Of a stretch of 64,000 nt of DNA, positions 35,166 through 48,851 are shown one piece after another. The position numbers were made by a program, and so were the translations under genes. The number at the start of each line of letters is the position of its first letter. Position 1 is the stretch's first letter. Origin of the DNA: Emydura subglobosa (Eukaryota; Chordata; Testudines; Chelidae); contig ML679959.1 in NCBI GenBank assembly GCA_007922225.1, positions 29,616,540-29,680,539 of the forward strand, read 5' to 3'. The notes beneath the pieces were generated by a model, which saw only the letters and a list, made by a program, of their open reading frames with translations, ran no database searches and was not told the origin of the DNA.

Positions 35166-36878
35166 GAAACTCAGCCAAACCTACCCGGTTTTTCTTGGCT
35201 TCTTGAGTTTCAGATAATTTTGATGTGAGATCATAAATCGTGCCCAGTCTCATCAGAAAGATTTGCGATCCTTAGTGAAGCCTTCAATAAATCTATCTCA
35301 CCCCAACATCATAATATCTGGATCTCCTAGCGCACTTAAGGATTCATCTTCCAGCCCTCTGTGGGGTGATATTATTAGCCCCATTTTACAGACTGGGTAT
35401 CACTGCAAATGTTTTTCTAACGTAAACTTACAATCAAACAGTGAGGGTTGCTGCAACCTTCTTCTGGCCTTGGACAATGAAAATACTCGCATGCTGAAAA
35501 GGCATTGGAAGTCTTCCAGGCTCTCGGAAAGCCAATGTATTTCTGGCCATATTTCAGACGGATGTAAAATGTTTCGTTGTTATTGTAGAGCAGAAAAAAT
35601 GTCAGCAGTATGAAAGTTAATGACCACATTTATTCGTAGGCCTTTTAGCCTATAAATAAAATACAGCCTTACCTTGCATTATAAACACGGAAATAGTAAA
35701 AATAAACGCTCCCCGCCAAGCACCCCTACAACCTGGCAGTATTCCTGAAGAGCAGGAATTCAGACCAATATGTTCCAGTATATGCTGAAAATCAGGCTCC
35801 TAAATCCATATTTAGACACCTAAGCAGAAGTGGTCAGAGTCCCAGTTGTTCTGGTCGCCTGCCGCTGCCACTGACTTCAGAAGGCTGTGTGGGTACTCAG
35901 GGCACATCCACTCATATGCTGACATATAGGCTGAGGAGCCTGACCTTCGGCAGCAAGGCATGAATATTTTGGCTTAGAGGCATTAAGACACATGCTGTTC
36001 AGGAACACTCTCCAGTGTGTACAGGACCTGATCCAAAACCCACTGACTTCAATTTTGCTTTGGATGAGGTCTCAGGAGGCAGGACCAGAAATCAACTGTG
36101 CTACATCAAAGTAGCCACATAAACAGGCACAGAAGGATGGTCTTGTGCCAAAGCACAGGGCCGACGGGCAGAACGTCTGGGTTCTCTTTTGCTGTGGATT
36201 TATCGGGTGTTCCTTTGAGCTCGATCCTGCAACTAACTGAGCCTCCTGGGCTCCCACCAAGGGCGGTGTGAATTCAGGGCATTCTGCACCAAGTTAAATC
36301 AAACCCTTCACTTCTCAGATTCCCCAGCTGTAAACTGGAGATCTGCCTCCTTCCCAGGGGGCTGGGACACTGAAGGAATTTCTAAAGGACTGTATGCAAT
36401 GTCCATAATGGCAAATTCAATGGAGTATCTGAGCTGATAAGTGCAGCGTTGTAATAAAACAGAATAGTCAGGGGAGTCCTAAAATCTCTCTCAGTCTTTA
36501 ACAGAAAAATACTTTGCTCTAGCTAAGTTACCCTCTCAACACCCTGGCGAGGTAGGTAGCTAATAACATCCCCATTTTCAACACATTCAAATGGAAGCGC
36601 ACAGGGTAAGACCGCGTCTTCCAAGAATTAGGCCCTGTGCTCCAAAATAGCCTGAACGTAGCGACCTTCCAAGAGACGCGTGTTTGCTCAGTGATTTGGG
36701 AGAGGTTTGCTGACACGTTCCCGAAATGGCGCAGGGTGGAAAGGAGCTTTCCTGCAAGTCGCTGGATGAGCTTCTGCTTCCGGAGTTTGTGGGAACGTTA
36801 ATGATGTGTTCGGACACCGAGCAACATCTTTTTTGTTGACTCAAAATAAATAAAAATAAAATAAAATTAGGCTCTTAA
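35166..36878. other. Intergenic with MIR traces
   Basis: MIR-like boxes occur at about 35340-35400 (antisense) and 36300-36370 (sense). No gene seen. Confidence 0.5.
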
Positions 36879-37045
36879 ATTCATAGAATCGTAGGACTGG
36901 AAGGGACCTTGTGGGGTCTTCTAGTCCTGTCCCCTCCACTCAAGGCAGGACCAAGCGTTATCTAGACCACCCCTGACACATCTGTCCAACCTGCTCTTAA
37001 AAACCTCCAATGACGGAGATTCCACAACATCCCCAGGTAATTTAC
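36879..37045 (-). mobile_element. CR1 3' end, antisense
   Basis: 'ttcatagaatcgtaggactggaagggacctt' and the following 'gaccacccctgacacatctgtccaacctgctcttaaaaacctccaatgacgg' are the reversed terminal part of CR1 including the end of ORF2. Confidence 0.9.
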
Positions 37046-38815
37046 GTTTAGGTACCTCAATAAATGGCCTGAGTTTCAAAGGGGCCAAGCACTTAGTAGT
37101 GCCCACGGCAGGTCAAGTGTGACCTAAATCTAGATTTAGGAAACTAAATGTAGGCAGCCATTTTAAAACAATCTCAGTCCAAGTGATTTATGCAGGCTGA
37201 GGGGAAGCCAGCAGTAGCGTGTGGATTGCACTAGAAAGGCTTGTATTTCAAGTCCATGGTCACAGCTCACGACTCACTTCGCTCGCTAGCAGATTAGATA
37301 TTGAGGTGAAGTACTCAGAGCACAGCCTCGGGGTTTGCTGCGCTTTATGGGGATGCTTTGTATGTGCGTATTCAACGAGCAACTTGTATTCACCTCTCAA
37401 GGAAGGCAGGACTGCAACGCCGTCACCTGGCCGTGCAAGTTCAAGTTTTGTTTTTCTACAAAATACGTAAATTGATATGAAATTAGGTGAGGCCCCTGAG
37501 CTTCTGCGAAGTGCTGACTGGGCCTGTGGTGTTGCAAAATTTGGGCACCCCTAAAACATGCAAGGTTCTCCCTGAAATCTCACCTTCCACAGGGTAGCCT
37601 GCAATGTCTGTCTGCTCTTTCTTATGTGACCTGCACCTTCCCCATCATTAGTGCTGCTCTGGCATTAGCCATGTGATCATGTGACTTGGTCTCCCTGGGA
37701 CGGGAAATCAATTTGATTATACAGTGAACCTGTTGGAAAGAAGGGGGGCAATTTATTGCTTTATGATACCTATCATTAATAAACGGTCGTCAGATGCAAG
37801 TGGCTTAAGTAACGCCAATCGATTTCCCCACTCCACATATTTTTCTTTGGTGTTTCAGTAGTAGTTCTCTTCCTCCCTTCACTGATTTTATTTCCCCTGA
37901 ATAACCAGACCAAACCAGCACTCCAGCCAGCCTTGTCTGCAAAGAAAATGCCCATAATGGAAATGGAAAGTTTGGTTCCCTAACTGCATTATATCCCAGG
38001 GACCATCCCATTCACAAAGGCTATGGGGAATAGGAAGGTAGCAGCACTGGCCACACTCAGGGTTTTCACTTCTCACACAACTTTTTTCTGGGTCCAGTTC
38101 ATGTGGGTTCGTCCCCTCCTCCCTCCCAGTGTTTGACTCTGCGTGTGGGGTTTGCGCGATTCCTAGAATTCAAAGGAAACTCAGCCAAAAACTAGGCGGT
38201 GCTTGATTTCAAGGTCACATCATGCAGCACCATTGAGGTTGCCAATGAAAAATGCATAAAGTGGTCTGGAAACTTGGGTGGAGGCTCACTCCGGCCTTGG
38301 CCACAGACTAGCTCCCTGAATTGGAAAAGCCCTGACTTTCATGCATGCTTTGCAGAACGCTGGGAAGGACCGGTTGTTGCTTGAAATGGCCAGGGTTTAG
38401 AAGTGGAAATTGAGCCCCAGGCTGCTGGATGAATGGGGAATACCCTAGAGCCAGCTCTGCCCTAGTTGGCCAAAGGCATGTTTGCTTCCCTGCGCTGGGC
38501 TGGGTGAACACAGAATAAGGACAGTGTTGGGATGCGTCACCGAGATGCACAACCTCTGTGATCTGCGGACCCTGGCCAGAGGGGTCTGGAGTTGGGAGGC
38601 ACCTATTGTTTCCAGTGAGAACTCATCACTCCACTCATGCAGGTTCCCTTCAGGATGGCAGGGCTGCAGGGGAAGCCCTACGTGCCCCCTGAAGCTATTC
38701 CATGCCTCGCGCCGTTCTCCTTGAATTCTACCTCCCCCTTGCTCAAGCTCCCTTCCCCACCCCCTTCCTCACTGCTGGACACCTAGAGGCCCCGCTGCGC
38801 TCGCTGGGTATATCA
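37046..38815. other. Intergenic, nothing recognised
   Basis: No repeat family or exon assigned. Confidence 0.5.
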
Positions 38816-39017
38816 GTGCTGAAATGAAACCCTGTGGCTAGCCCAGCTCTGCTGACCTGGGCTTGTGGGGCTATAGAATTGCAATGTAGATGTTCGGGCT
38901 CAGGTTTCCAGCCCCACACAGGGGGATAGACCCAAAGCCTCAGCTTCAGCCCACACCAGCCGACCCGAGCCAGCCGCCGCTGTGCCGCATGTCTTTTATG
39001 GCAGTGTAGACACACCC
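38816..39017. mobile_element. Palindromic MITE (GGTATGTCTACACTGC type, decayed)
   Basis: The right end GCAGTGTAGACACACC and the left end GGTATATCAGTGCTGAAA are diverged inverted repeats. The interior 'gctgacctgggcttgtgggg' and 'cagcccacaccagccgaccc' segments form the fold-back body known from turtle MITEs. Confidence 0.7.
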
Positions 39018-40589
39018 GTTGATGCAACAGGAGCTGTGGCTGCCTCTTCCCAGCCGCACAACCGCACACCTGCCTCGAGCTGGTCGGGAATTTTTCAGCT
39101 GGATGGTTTTTCATCTGCAAATGTCAGTGCATCAACACCCAAACATTTTTAAAGCTGGTTGCCTGTTGCCACTAAACACCATGACCGTCGCCGCCTCCCT
39201 CTGCGGCCGTTTTGTGAATCTAGCCCTCCTTCGCATCTGCGAAAAGACCCACGACTGAACTGACATTTTTGGGTCAGGTGGACCTGACTTTAAACGGTCT
39301 CCGACTTTTTGAGGCAGTGAAAACTTTGAAAAACTTTGTTTTCAGTTCAACCCAAAGCAAAACTTTCTTGGATTGTTTGGAATGGCCAGTGCACCGAAAA
39401 ATCCACTATTCGCCTGACTGTAGGCTCTTTCTGCTCATCCAGTAGGAGAGCTTTCCCCTGCTGCTTTGAGAACTTTCCCTTAAGGGACTTCCATGCCCCC
39501 ACAAGCCAAGCTGTGCTCCTCCAGCCTGGAATAGATCATTTCACTTCTTGTTTTCCCCTTTGTCAGCAGATCCTGGAGCGCTGCTCTCATTTATTCTGGG
39601 CACAGGGTGGAGCCAGGTTTCTTTGGGCTTTGTTTTGTTGTGTTTCCTTTCTCGGGAGATTTAACTACACATTTAGCTCGGGCTCATTCTCCTTTTCTAT
39701 GGAGGTCTGTTCCTCTTTGTTTATTTGTCACTGAGCCAGGTTTTGCTGGTTTCCACTGATAGGAACCCAGAGCAGGGCCCTAGCAGCCAGGGGAAAATCT
39801 GCCAGAGCAGAGGGGTTGGGCATTGAAAAGCAGCTTTGACTAGCTAGAAGGGGACCAGCACTGGCCAAAGACTACATGGCACTAGCTCAGAAGCGGCAGT
39901 GAGCAATGCAGCAAGGAAATGTTCCCTCCCCCACAGCAGGGATTCTCTGGGAAGCTGTGCTCTTACCTTCCCTGGGGCTGGATTCCCCTAGTGTGCAGGA
40001 GGATGTGTCAGCGTGGGAAAGTTGTAGTGATGTCTTCCTGCACCAGCGTGTAGATGACTGAGGTTGCTGCGTTCACACACAAGGTGCGTATGTTAGTTTC
40101 CCATTGTCTGGGATTTTCGCTGGTGGTAACTTGGCATGGGGGAACCAAGCAAAATGTGAGGCTCCAGGCTGTGTAACCCTATGGTAAACTGCCAAGTGCT
40201 TTCAGCATCTCTGCATCTGAGAGCCGCCGGAAACGGAGTCCTCCGGCGAGCACACACAATGCTGACACCCCAGGAGCAGCGCTGGATGCTGGAGACTTTC
40301 CAGCTGGGGCTTCGGGTGTGGGCTCTAACTTGTGAGAACCCAGCAGGGTTTGGGAGATGGGTACCAGAGAGACCCTTTCCACAGACTGCCCAGAGCCATG
40401 GGGCAGGCTGGATATACCGGGGAGACCAGGCGAGGCAAAAATCTCCGCCTGAGGGGATGTACCCTAACACTAATCTCTTTCTGTGTTTGAATCATCCCCT
40501 CTGGTTATTGGAGCTGTGTCTTTGCATCTTCACCCATCAGTTTTCTTCTAATAAAACAATTTATGACAAGCAATCGCAGGTGTTGCTGT
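39018..40589. other. Intergenic, nothing recognised
   Basis: Open frames here (for example the start of a 263-codon frame at 40181) lack any recognisable protein feature. Confidence 0.5.
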
Positions 40590-40890
40590 GTCTCTGTCTC
40601 TTCTGCCCTTTCAGCACTCTTTGCTCACCTACCTCTGGCTCCGTGGGTCCCTTCACACGCTCCCACACACTTGGTGCAAGAACCTTCTTCTCTGCACCAC
40701 CTATCGCATGGAACAGCCTCCCCTGCCCCTCACTGCCTCCACGCTCGAGCTGTTTGAAATCTGATCTCAGAGAAACCTGTTCTCTGCTGCCTACGCCTCT
40801 TCTATTGCTCCTGCTGCTATCTATTTGCTTATTAACCCCACAGCTGTATTGTTACCTGGGTAAAAGACTTGGGGATATGACTAATGTGGG
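40590..40890 (+). mobile_element. L2-type LINE 3' part, sense
   Basis: Sense-strand text 'acctctggctccgtgggtccc', 'ctatcgcatggaacagcctcccctgcccc' and 'ctgtttgaaatctgatctcagagaaacctgttctctg' corresponds to the C-terminus (the 'WNSLP' region) and 3' UTR of an L2-like ORF2. Confidence 0.65.
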
Positions 40891-42299
40891 AGACAAAGTA
40901 CTAAGCAAAGTTGTATCGTGCCAGGAAATTGCCAGCCCAGGTACAAAATCTCGGTGCCTATTTCCTCATTAGCACGCCTTAGTTATTTTAGCTCACACTG
41001 CTCAGGTGTGCCCACTAGCACATTAGCTAATCCTCCGGCCCATTCGGCTCCTTTTGCACCACTGCACAAAGAAAGCAGAACACCACTATGTGCCCACCTC
41101 AACGGGCAGACCCCACTCCTACACAACCCTTGCAGAAGCCCCTGGCAGCGGGGATATGTGGGAGTCGGGGGAAGGTGTGGCAGAGTCCCTCCCATTCCAG
41201 CTAACCCCAGCTAACAGAGAATTACAGACAGACAGCAGGGATCCTCATCCTGCATTTTTGCACACACCAAATCCTCAAGGGCAGAAGCCAATTTCTTGAC
41301 TGAAATTCCTGGGTGTGCAGGGAATGCGGGATTGGATTGTAGAAGCCAATGTCTTTTGGGAATGGATTTCTCCCAGCACATCCACTCATGCACCTCCAGA
41401 CACCATAGACCTGGCTCCCCAGTATGTTAGAAGGCTCACGCAATGAACATTGGTGACATTCTTTTCACCCCCTGAGTGGAAGGCAAAGCTTAGAGCTCCA
41501 GACGTAAATGCAATGGTTAGTCATTATTCCGCAGATTCTGCTGTACCAAGAAAGCAGCAGAGAGCAGTTTCCATCCCAGAGATTATTGTGCCTAAGAGAC
41601 CATGAAGGAGAAACTCTCTCAACGGTATTTCTAGTGTTCGCCGCAGCCTGTCCTGACAAGTGTAAATTGTGTTTCAGAATCAATCCAGACCCAGTCCATC
41701 TGTCACATGCTAGGGGTAATGTTGGCTGTGCTCGCTGGGAATTCCCTGAGAACAGTGTTTATTTGCGTTGTTGGATGACATCCCATAATGAGATTGTGAT
41801 ATTCCATAACAGCTTATTTGCTATTTGTGGCTATGATGGATTTCATGGCTAGTGAGGCTGCCACAAAAACTGTTCAACTTGGGGGACATTCAGACCGGGA
41901 ACCTTTCAAACCTATTGAGTGATCATTCAGATAGCATGGAAATGATTTCTCAGAGCTGCTTACAACTGGTTGTCAAATGTCATTAACTCCAAACCGGGCT
42001 ATGTCTTATGCTTTAAAATGCTATGCAATGCAATGCAAATCGCTAAGAAAGAAAAATACAGGCAAGAAACAAGCAATATTTACAGACAAATGTATTGTAT
42101 ATAACTATATTGACCCAGAATATGTTTATTATACCAGATACAATAGCAGAAAGTTTAATTCCATATGCCTTTATTCTTCTGTTCATAGTTATGGCAAATT
42201 AATTCCTTTTGTCCTAAAATCTTGCATGTCTGTTTTTTCCCCCATGCCAGCTGTGATGTATCTATGGAAAGTTTAACAAATTTTGCTTCATACATTTAT
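40891..42299. other. Intergenic, nothing recognised
   Basis: No gene or repeat assigned. A short CAATG tandem run lies near 42025. Confidence 0.5.
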
Positions 42300-42895
42300 G
42301 AGTTCTACTTTTATAGATAAATTTGATCTAGTTGGTCTTTCTGAAACCTGGTGGGATGATTCCCTTGATTGGAATGTTAAAATCAATTATTATAACTTAT
42401 TTAGGAAGGATTGAGTGGCCAAAAGGGGAGGGGCAGTGGCCCTCTATGTCAAAAGTAGCATTACCTGTGTCCAAGTCACTAATAACTTGGAAGAAAATTA
42501 TCTGGACTGCTTATGGATCAATGTTGTAGTAAATCAAGCACAAGATGGAGTTCTAGCTGGTGACTGCTACAAACCACCAAATCACATTAGAGAACAGAAT
42601 GACCGGCTACTAACATACCTATCCATAATATGTAGGAAAAAAAGCTGTGTGATCACAGGGGACTTTAATCTGAGTGACATACGCTGCCAGTATGAAAACA
42701 TCCCTGGAATTTCTAAATATTACAAATGAGAATTTTCTAACTCAAAAAGTGTTGTATCCAGCATGGGGGAATTCTATCTTACACTTGGCTTTGACAGAGA
42801 CAGACGAACTGATCACAGGATTAAAAATGAATGGTAACTTAGGTACAAATGATCACGACTTTATCACATTTATAGTGTGTCAGGCCGGTGGTATA
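42300..42895 (+). mobile_element. CR1-type LINE endonuclease fragment, sense
   Basis: Translation gives FDLVGLSETWWDDSLDWN, RGGAVALYVKSSIT, YKPPNH and the endonuclease motif ITGDFNLSDI, in order along the apurinic/apyrimidinic-endonuclease-like domain. A TGA replaces a codon after LFRKD, and later frame slips end the frame. 5' and 3' truncated. Confidence 0.85.
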
Positions 42896-42965
42896 TATAC
42901 TTAGTGCTTTAAAAGGGCAAGTGAAAAAGACCCCCCCCGAGCGACGCAAGTTATGGCAACCTGAG

Positions 42966-43146
42966 CACTGTCTACACTGGCGCTATGTCAGCAGGAGACA
43001 CTCTCCCGCCAACCTAGCTTCCACCTCTCATGGAAGTGGAGCCATTATGCCAACGGGAGAGCGCTCTGCCATTGGCATATAGCATCTTCGCCAGACGCAC
43101 TACAGTGGCGCAGCTGCACTGATGTAGTGCTTCTAGTGTAAAGTAC
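42966..43146. mobile_element. Harbinger-type MITE, decayed
   Basis: The left end 'cactgtctacactggcgctatgtcagcagg' and the right end 'tgcttctagtgtaaagtacc' surround the same interior as the copies at 1735 and 2533 ('gggagagcgctctgccattggcata'). Confidence 0.75.
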
Positions 43147-43989
43147 CTAAGTACCTCCATGGGGAAGAATTAATAATGGGGTCTTCAATCTAGTTGAGAA
43201 ACTATAACACAAGCCAATGGCTGGCAGCTGAACTTAGACAAATTCAGACTGGAAATAAATTTTTTACAGTGACTGATATCTACCATTAGCACAATGTACC
43301 AAGGCTCATAATGGATTCTTCATCTCTGACAATTTGTTTTTTAAATCAAGACTGGATTTTTTCTAAAAGATCTGCCTATGAATTATTTTGGATGTGTTCT
43401 CTGGCCTGTGTTATACAGGAGTTATATTGACAATGGACTTTCTGGCCTTGGAAGCTATGAAATACACATATTCGCAAATACTTTCGTTATGTGTTTTGAT
43501 CAGAAATTTTGTACACACACAGCTTTAAAACTCTTAACTCGTGAACTGACTTTTCTCAAACTTTGCTTGTTTTGTGGATCTTGCTGGGATTTACAGCACA
43601 AGCCAAGTTTGAAAGAACTTGATTGACTAGTTCAAAAATTTTGGGTACTGAAAATATTCCATGAAGACTGAATTGTAGGCTTTGGTGTTGGAATTATTTG
43701 AGAATACTGGAGGCATTGGGAAGTGTTCTAACTGAATCCAAACTTGCCAGTTCTGCTAACGTGTGCCAAACCTCACAACCGCTTTTGGAAGTTCCTAGCA
43801 GACCTTGCTACGGACAAGGGGTCAACGTACTATTCTAGAGTCATTAAAACAGAACTTGTAGCCAAGAATGGCTAAATTCTGTTCCCACTGTGACCTCTCA
43901 GACGCTGGACCTGAATCTCCTCTCATTTTCACTGCAGTTGCCATGCTAGCATCAGTGTCAGGAAGACGAGAATCAGGCCCATTTATTTA
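43147..43989. other. Intergenic, nothing recognised
   Basis: AT-rich unique-looking DNA without a recognisable gene. Confidence 0.5.
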
Positions 43990-44215
43990 GTTAGGCCTCA
44001 ACATCCCCTGTGAAGTAGATAAGTGTAATCATCCCCATTTTATAAATGCGGAGGGGGGAAGGAGGGGAAAAATGAGGCTTAGAAATGTTGACATGCCCCA
44101 CTTCAGACAGTGGCGGAGAGTGTGTGAGAATTCGGGCTTTATTTGACTGCTCAGAGCCTATAACAGCCACAAACTGAGCTCAGGCCTCCACAGGGCCAGT
44201 CCCGTGTGTTAGCCA
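43990..44215 (-). mobile_element. MIR-like SINE, antisense
   Basis: Reversed MIR boxes: 'catccccattttataaatgcgg', 'gaggcttagaaatgttgacatgcccc' and 'ccgtgtgttagccacaagaccatg'. Confidence 0.7.
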
Positions 44216-44517
44216 CAAGACCATGTCTTCTCCCGCCATAGTTATACACACAACCTTACTCCATAGGCCCCTTTTTATCCAGCAGCATTTCTTTTATGCC
44301 TTCATTTATATTTAACACACTAGCAAAAGAGGAACTACGTTCCACAGACAGTAATGAAATAAAAGGGAAAGGCAGGTAGAAAACGCCCTTCGTCTCTGCT
44401 ACACAGTAGCTGGTGGCAACCCACCGGTGAGGGGCTGTGGACTGGCAGTTCTCCCTACCTGCAGTTGTGCACCTTCTAGTTCTCTCTAACCAGCAGAGGG
44501 AGATAAGCCAAACCTAG

Positions 44518-44640
44518 GAGTGCAGTGAGATGATCCCATTTTACAGATGGGAAAGCCAGGGAAATGGTAAGTGACTTATTAAAGGATGCAGAAGCAAATC
44601 TGAGACAGAACTGGGAACTTATCCCAGTGTCTCCTAAAGC
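44518..44640 (-). mobile_element. MIR-like SINE fragment, antisense
   Basis: 'gatcccattttacagatgggaaagcc' followed by 'ggtaagtgacttattaaaggatgcag' and 'gacagaactgggaactt'. Confidence 0.7.
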
Positions 44641-47114
44641 CTGTCCTGCTGCTCCTGATGGTTAAAGCTGCAAGCACGGTAGGCACAATAGATACATTAG
44701 GAGATTTATTTTTGCTGGTCACTCACTCCACCTTCCTACCCCCCTCCTTCCTCAGCCTCCCAACAGAACAGCTAATGGCGGCAGCCCGAGGAGTCGGACG
44801 CCTACGTGGGAGTTACAGAGCTTCTTTGGAAGCGATCTAGCCTAATAGGAATCCTTTCAACTGTGGGCATCTGGGGCCAAATTCATTGCTGGCGTGAGTG
44901 GGAAGAACTCCATTGGTGTCAGTGGCATTGTCTGCTGATGCAAGCTGTGTTCTTGGCTCCCAGTCCGTCTCTTAGCCTCATTCAGGCAAGAGGCTTATAA
45001 AAATGGCGTAAAAGGAGCATTGAGTGGCTTTAACATAAAGGTAGAATCAGGCCTCTAAAGCAGACTATTGAAATCCAGCAGGTCGCTGATTCCTTTGTGC
45101 TGTTCTGAACTGGCAATAATCAAAACCTGGCTAGATTCCAGTCCCATTCTTTTCATGGCATGTTACTGATCGTCTGGATTTCCCTGCATTTGGAGAACCT
45201 TCTCCCCACCCCCTCTCCTGCCCAGCTCATTTGTGGAACAGTCATTTTGCAGAATAATGTCCAAAAATCCAAATCCAGAATGTCAAAGATCACACACAAA
45301 CATACACTCTCTCTCTCAGCTGCATCTGACACACATACACCTTGTGAGTCAGTGAATTTTCCATCTCTGAAATGTCAATGCGATTTCCAAATTATTTACA
45401 TATTTCGTCCCTTTAAAAAAAAAAAAGCGACAGTGTGGTTCTGATCTGTAGTAATAGCCCAGAGCAGTGCAGAGCGAACGATGCCCCTCAGTACTGTGCT
45501 CTCCTTGCATAAGGAGATTTGTACAGCCGAGAGCCTCAGTCCTGCAAAGCACTGGTCACACGACAGCCCCACTGACTTTGCAGGAGCAAGTATTACTCAC
45601 AGGAGTAAGGACTTATGCAATCAGGCCCTACATGCATCTCGTTCCGTTTGTGTGTTGTGCTTACAGAGGTACAGTGGTGATCTATATCTTGGACTGACCA
45701 GTCCTGCCTCCCGCAGAGGGACAAAGGCTTTCCCTTCTATTAGCAAGCATCCACGCCTTGGGCCAAATGTCATTGCAGAGGACCTAAAAAGGCAACCTGC
45801 TCACTTATTGCTGATCTCTCTCTTAAAACACCCCATTGCCCAGAATATACTGCTCTACAGGCCCGCCCGGACCCTTAGCTACTGCAAGTTGTTAAGCTCC
45901 AATGAGCTTGGCTGACCTACCGAGGAGCTAGCTCGCAATCCATAATCAAACTCCTCTTTATCTAACGCGCTCAGCCTGCTGCCAGTTAAGCTGTGCACTA
46001 GCCGGGGCCTTGAAAAGGTCCCCCTGCCCCCTCTGCCCTCTGAGGGTAAATAATCAGGCTCAGTTAGCATTTTTTAATCAATGATTGTTCGTCCTGGATT
46101 AATACAACACAAAACAGAATGCAGGAAGGAAAGCTACAGTTACCACACCTGGCTGGAGAAGTGAGGGCAGCTCCATTCACGCCTAATTAACTCCCCCAAA
46201 CTCACGTCATTAAATACTTGTTTATGACTAAGAAAAATTCCTTTCCCATAACTGAGCTACAGGAGGAGTTTGTTTCAAGGTATCTCAGCTTACCTAATCA
46301 ATGACCTAAAGATATGGTATTTTAGCTTATCTAATCAATAGGCTAAAAATACCCGTAACTAAGCTCTTAATAGGAATTGTTGTCCCAGGTGTTTTCAGTA
46401 ATAAACTAAAAATATCTCTTATCTTATTAGCAAAGACTTTTTAATAACAAGTATCTCTCATGAGTGACGAGTGGTCTTTTCCTGGTCATCTGGATTTCCC
46501 ACACGTCAGCAGAGTCAGGATAAATATATTATACACATTTCATTATCTGGTCAGACAGCAAAACTCAGCCAAGTACAAAGTCCCCAGAATCATAGATACA
46601 AGGCGTTTTGGTTCATGCACAAAGGAGCATGAATGAGGTTCTAGATACAAGAATCCCGAGGACTCTGCTCCATTTGCTAGCACTAAGATTTTCTTCACAA
46701 CTTTAAGAAGCCAAGTTTTCTAAGGAACCTTAGTGTATGGAGCTCTATTGTGCGGCATGGAGTAGATTATTTGGCATATCCCACAGTAGTGTATCTCAGC
46801 ATATACAGAGACCTGAATCCTTTAAACGTCTCCTTGACAAATTCAATGGGATTTGTGCCTGCTTACATTAGGATTAATTTCTCCTGGATTTTAAATCTGC
46901 ACACAGCCTCAGGAACAAATGATAGGCCAGATTAATCCCCCATGTCACTTTTTTTTTTTTACTTTGGTGGTGTTTCCCCAGCAGCCAGCTTGCTCCAACA
47001 CACTCATGCTGTGTGACCATGGGAAAGTACCCCAGCTGAGGATCTGGCTTGCATTCCATTATCACTCTCCACTTTTAGCAACTTGGATAGCCTGCTGCCA
47101 GGAACTTGGAATAC
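44641..47114. other. Intergenic, mostly unassigned
   Basis: An A run lies at 45415-45426 and a T run near 46948. The block at about 45930-46250 looks unique and rich in TAAT/homeodomain-like words; it is a candidate regulatory block only. No exon seen. Confidence 0.45.
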
Positions 47115-47525
47115 AGAAGGAGGAACAAAAGTGATAAAAGGTTTAGAAAATCTGACATCCGAGGGAAGGTTAAAGAAACTGGGTATGTTTATTCTTCAGA
47201 AAAAGTAGATTAAGGGGAGACCTGGTGACAGTCTTGAAATATGTGAAGGGCTGTTATAAAGGTTGGTGATCAGTTGTTCTCCATGTCCACTGAAGGTAGG
47301 ATGAGTAGTAACGGGCTTAATCTACAGCAAGGGAGATTTAGGGTCGATTTTAGAAGGAACTTTCTAACTATAAAGACAGTTACCTACTGGACTAGGAAGG
47401 TTGTGGTATCCCTGTCACGGGAGGTTTTTAATAACAGACAAACCCCTGTCAGGAATGGTCTAGCTATACGCGGTCCTGCCTCAGTGCGGGCTGTGAACTA
47501 GATGGCCTCTACTCAGCTTCCAAAC
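47115..47525 (+). mobile_element. CR1 3' end, sense
   Basis: 'gggagacctggtgacagtcttgaaatatgtgaagggctgttataaa' and 'ggttgtggtatccctgtcacgggaggtttttaa' are the end of CR1 ORF2. They are followed by 'gaactagatggcctctactcagcttcc' at the 3' terminus. Confidence 0.88.
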
Positions 47526-48851
47526 TGTTGTGCTGAGTCTGTGGTAGCCCAGGAAGAGGGCTTCCCTTTGAACTCTGCTGAGAATTTATTTCATATTTAA
47601 AACGAGAGGCAGCTGAGTTTTGGCTCTGGGATTGTCTCAAACAGTATGGAAGCCAGACAACAAATGAGTTCTCAAGCAGCAGTTCTGCCGTATGAAAGGA
47701 GACGGACAGGGAAAGGTTTTGGGTTCTGAGGGAAAAGAAGCCCCTCGGCTCAGGATCGGTTGTGTGCAGGGTTTTGCGCCAGAGCCGTGTGGTGCTCGCC
47801 CGAGGCAGATGTGCCAAAGCGCTGTCAGGAGGGCGTTCCCGATGTGCAAGGCACAGCGGAGAGGAAGAAATGGTGTGAAAGCCAGCCTGTTCTCCAGCAC
47901 GACTGTGCAGCCTTGACCAGAGAAGGATGTGAACTTGTGGGAACATCGGGGTCATTGCTGCACAGGAGCACCCAGTCCTCCTCCCCTGCCTCTCCGCGAC
48001 GGAGCTGCCTCAAGTAGGCGCTGACAGGAGTGCTACGCCGGCCCTGGCCAGCTGGGTACCCTGAGCAAAACAGTCTCCTGAGGCGGGGGCAGTGAGCAGG
48101 AGAAGCTTTGACAGGCTCAGGGGAGAACTCCTCAAACTGCTAGGCTCAGACCTTTCCCTGATCCTGCATCTGCCAGGCTCAAGGGAAGAAGAGGCTGTGT
48201 GATGCCAAGTCCCAGCTCGAGGCACTGGGCCCGTAGTCCTCCCTTCCATATCCAGCAAGCCTGCACATGGAGCTGATTTGGCACATTTACATTGGCATGA
48301 CAGAGCTTTAGGCTCTTGCTTTCTCATGGCCATTCATGCATTGTGATGTGCCTAATTGCTCCTGGCTCGTTTGCTTACATACCCATTATCATTATCATGT
48401 GGGTAAAACCGGACCTGCTGGGTTTGAGCAGAAGGCTGTTTCACTTGACTAGGGTATGCTGACAGGATGATCTCTCTCTGTTATCTGCAATTCCCTAGCA
48501 TTTGTATTGCCAAGACACCAGTACATTCCAGAGATGGGCCGCAGACTAGAACACCCTAGAAGTTTGGTTGGGCGGCGGGTTTCACAGCATGAACCGAAAT
48601 CCAGGACAACACTTTGCAAATGGCCCATAAATCATAAACCCCAATTTAAACCCCTGAAATATGGGGTGTCCAATATCGGATTTGAATCCAGATGTTGCAT
48701 CTCGGACCCATCCCTGGAAAATGTACTACAGGGAACAATTCTGCATTGGCAGGGAAATGAGCTAGATACCCTAAAAGGTCTTTTCCTTCTCCCAGTGATT
48801 CTATTATATGGAAAAAAAACAGTGGAAAATGATCATATACCGGTTCTTGCA
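47526..48851. other. Intergenic, nothing recognised
   Basis: GC-richer from 47700 to 48250. Several overlapping frames on both strands, none with a recognisable domain. Confidence 0.5.

Noticed and set aside
40181..40972. 263-codon plus-strand frame
   Set aside because: Its second half is an L2-type LINE 3' end and its first half has no protein features.
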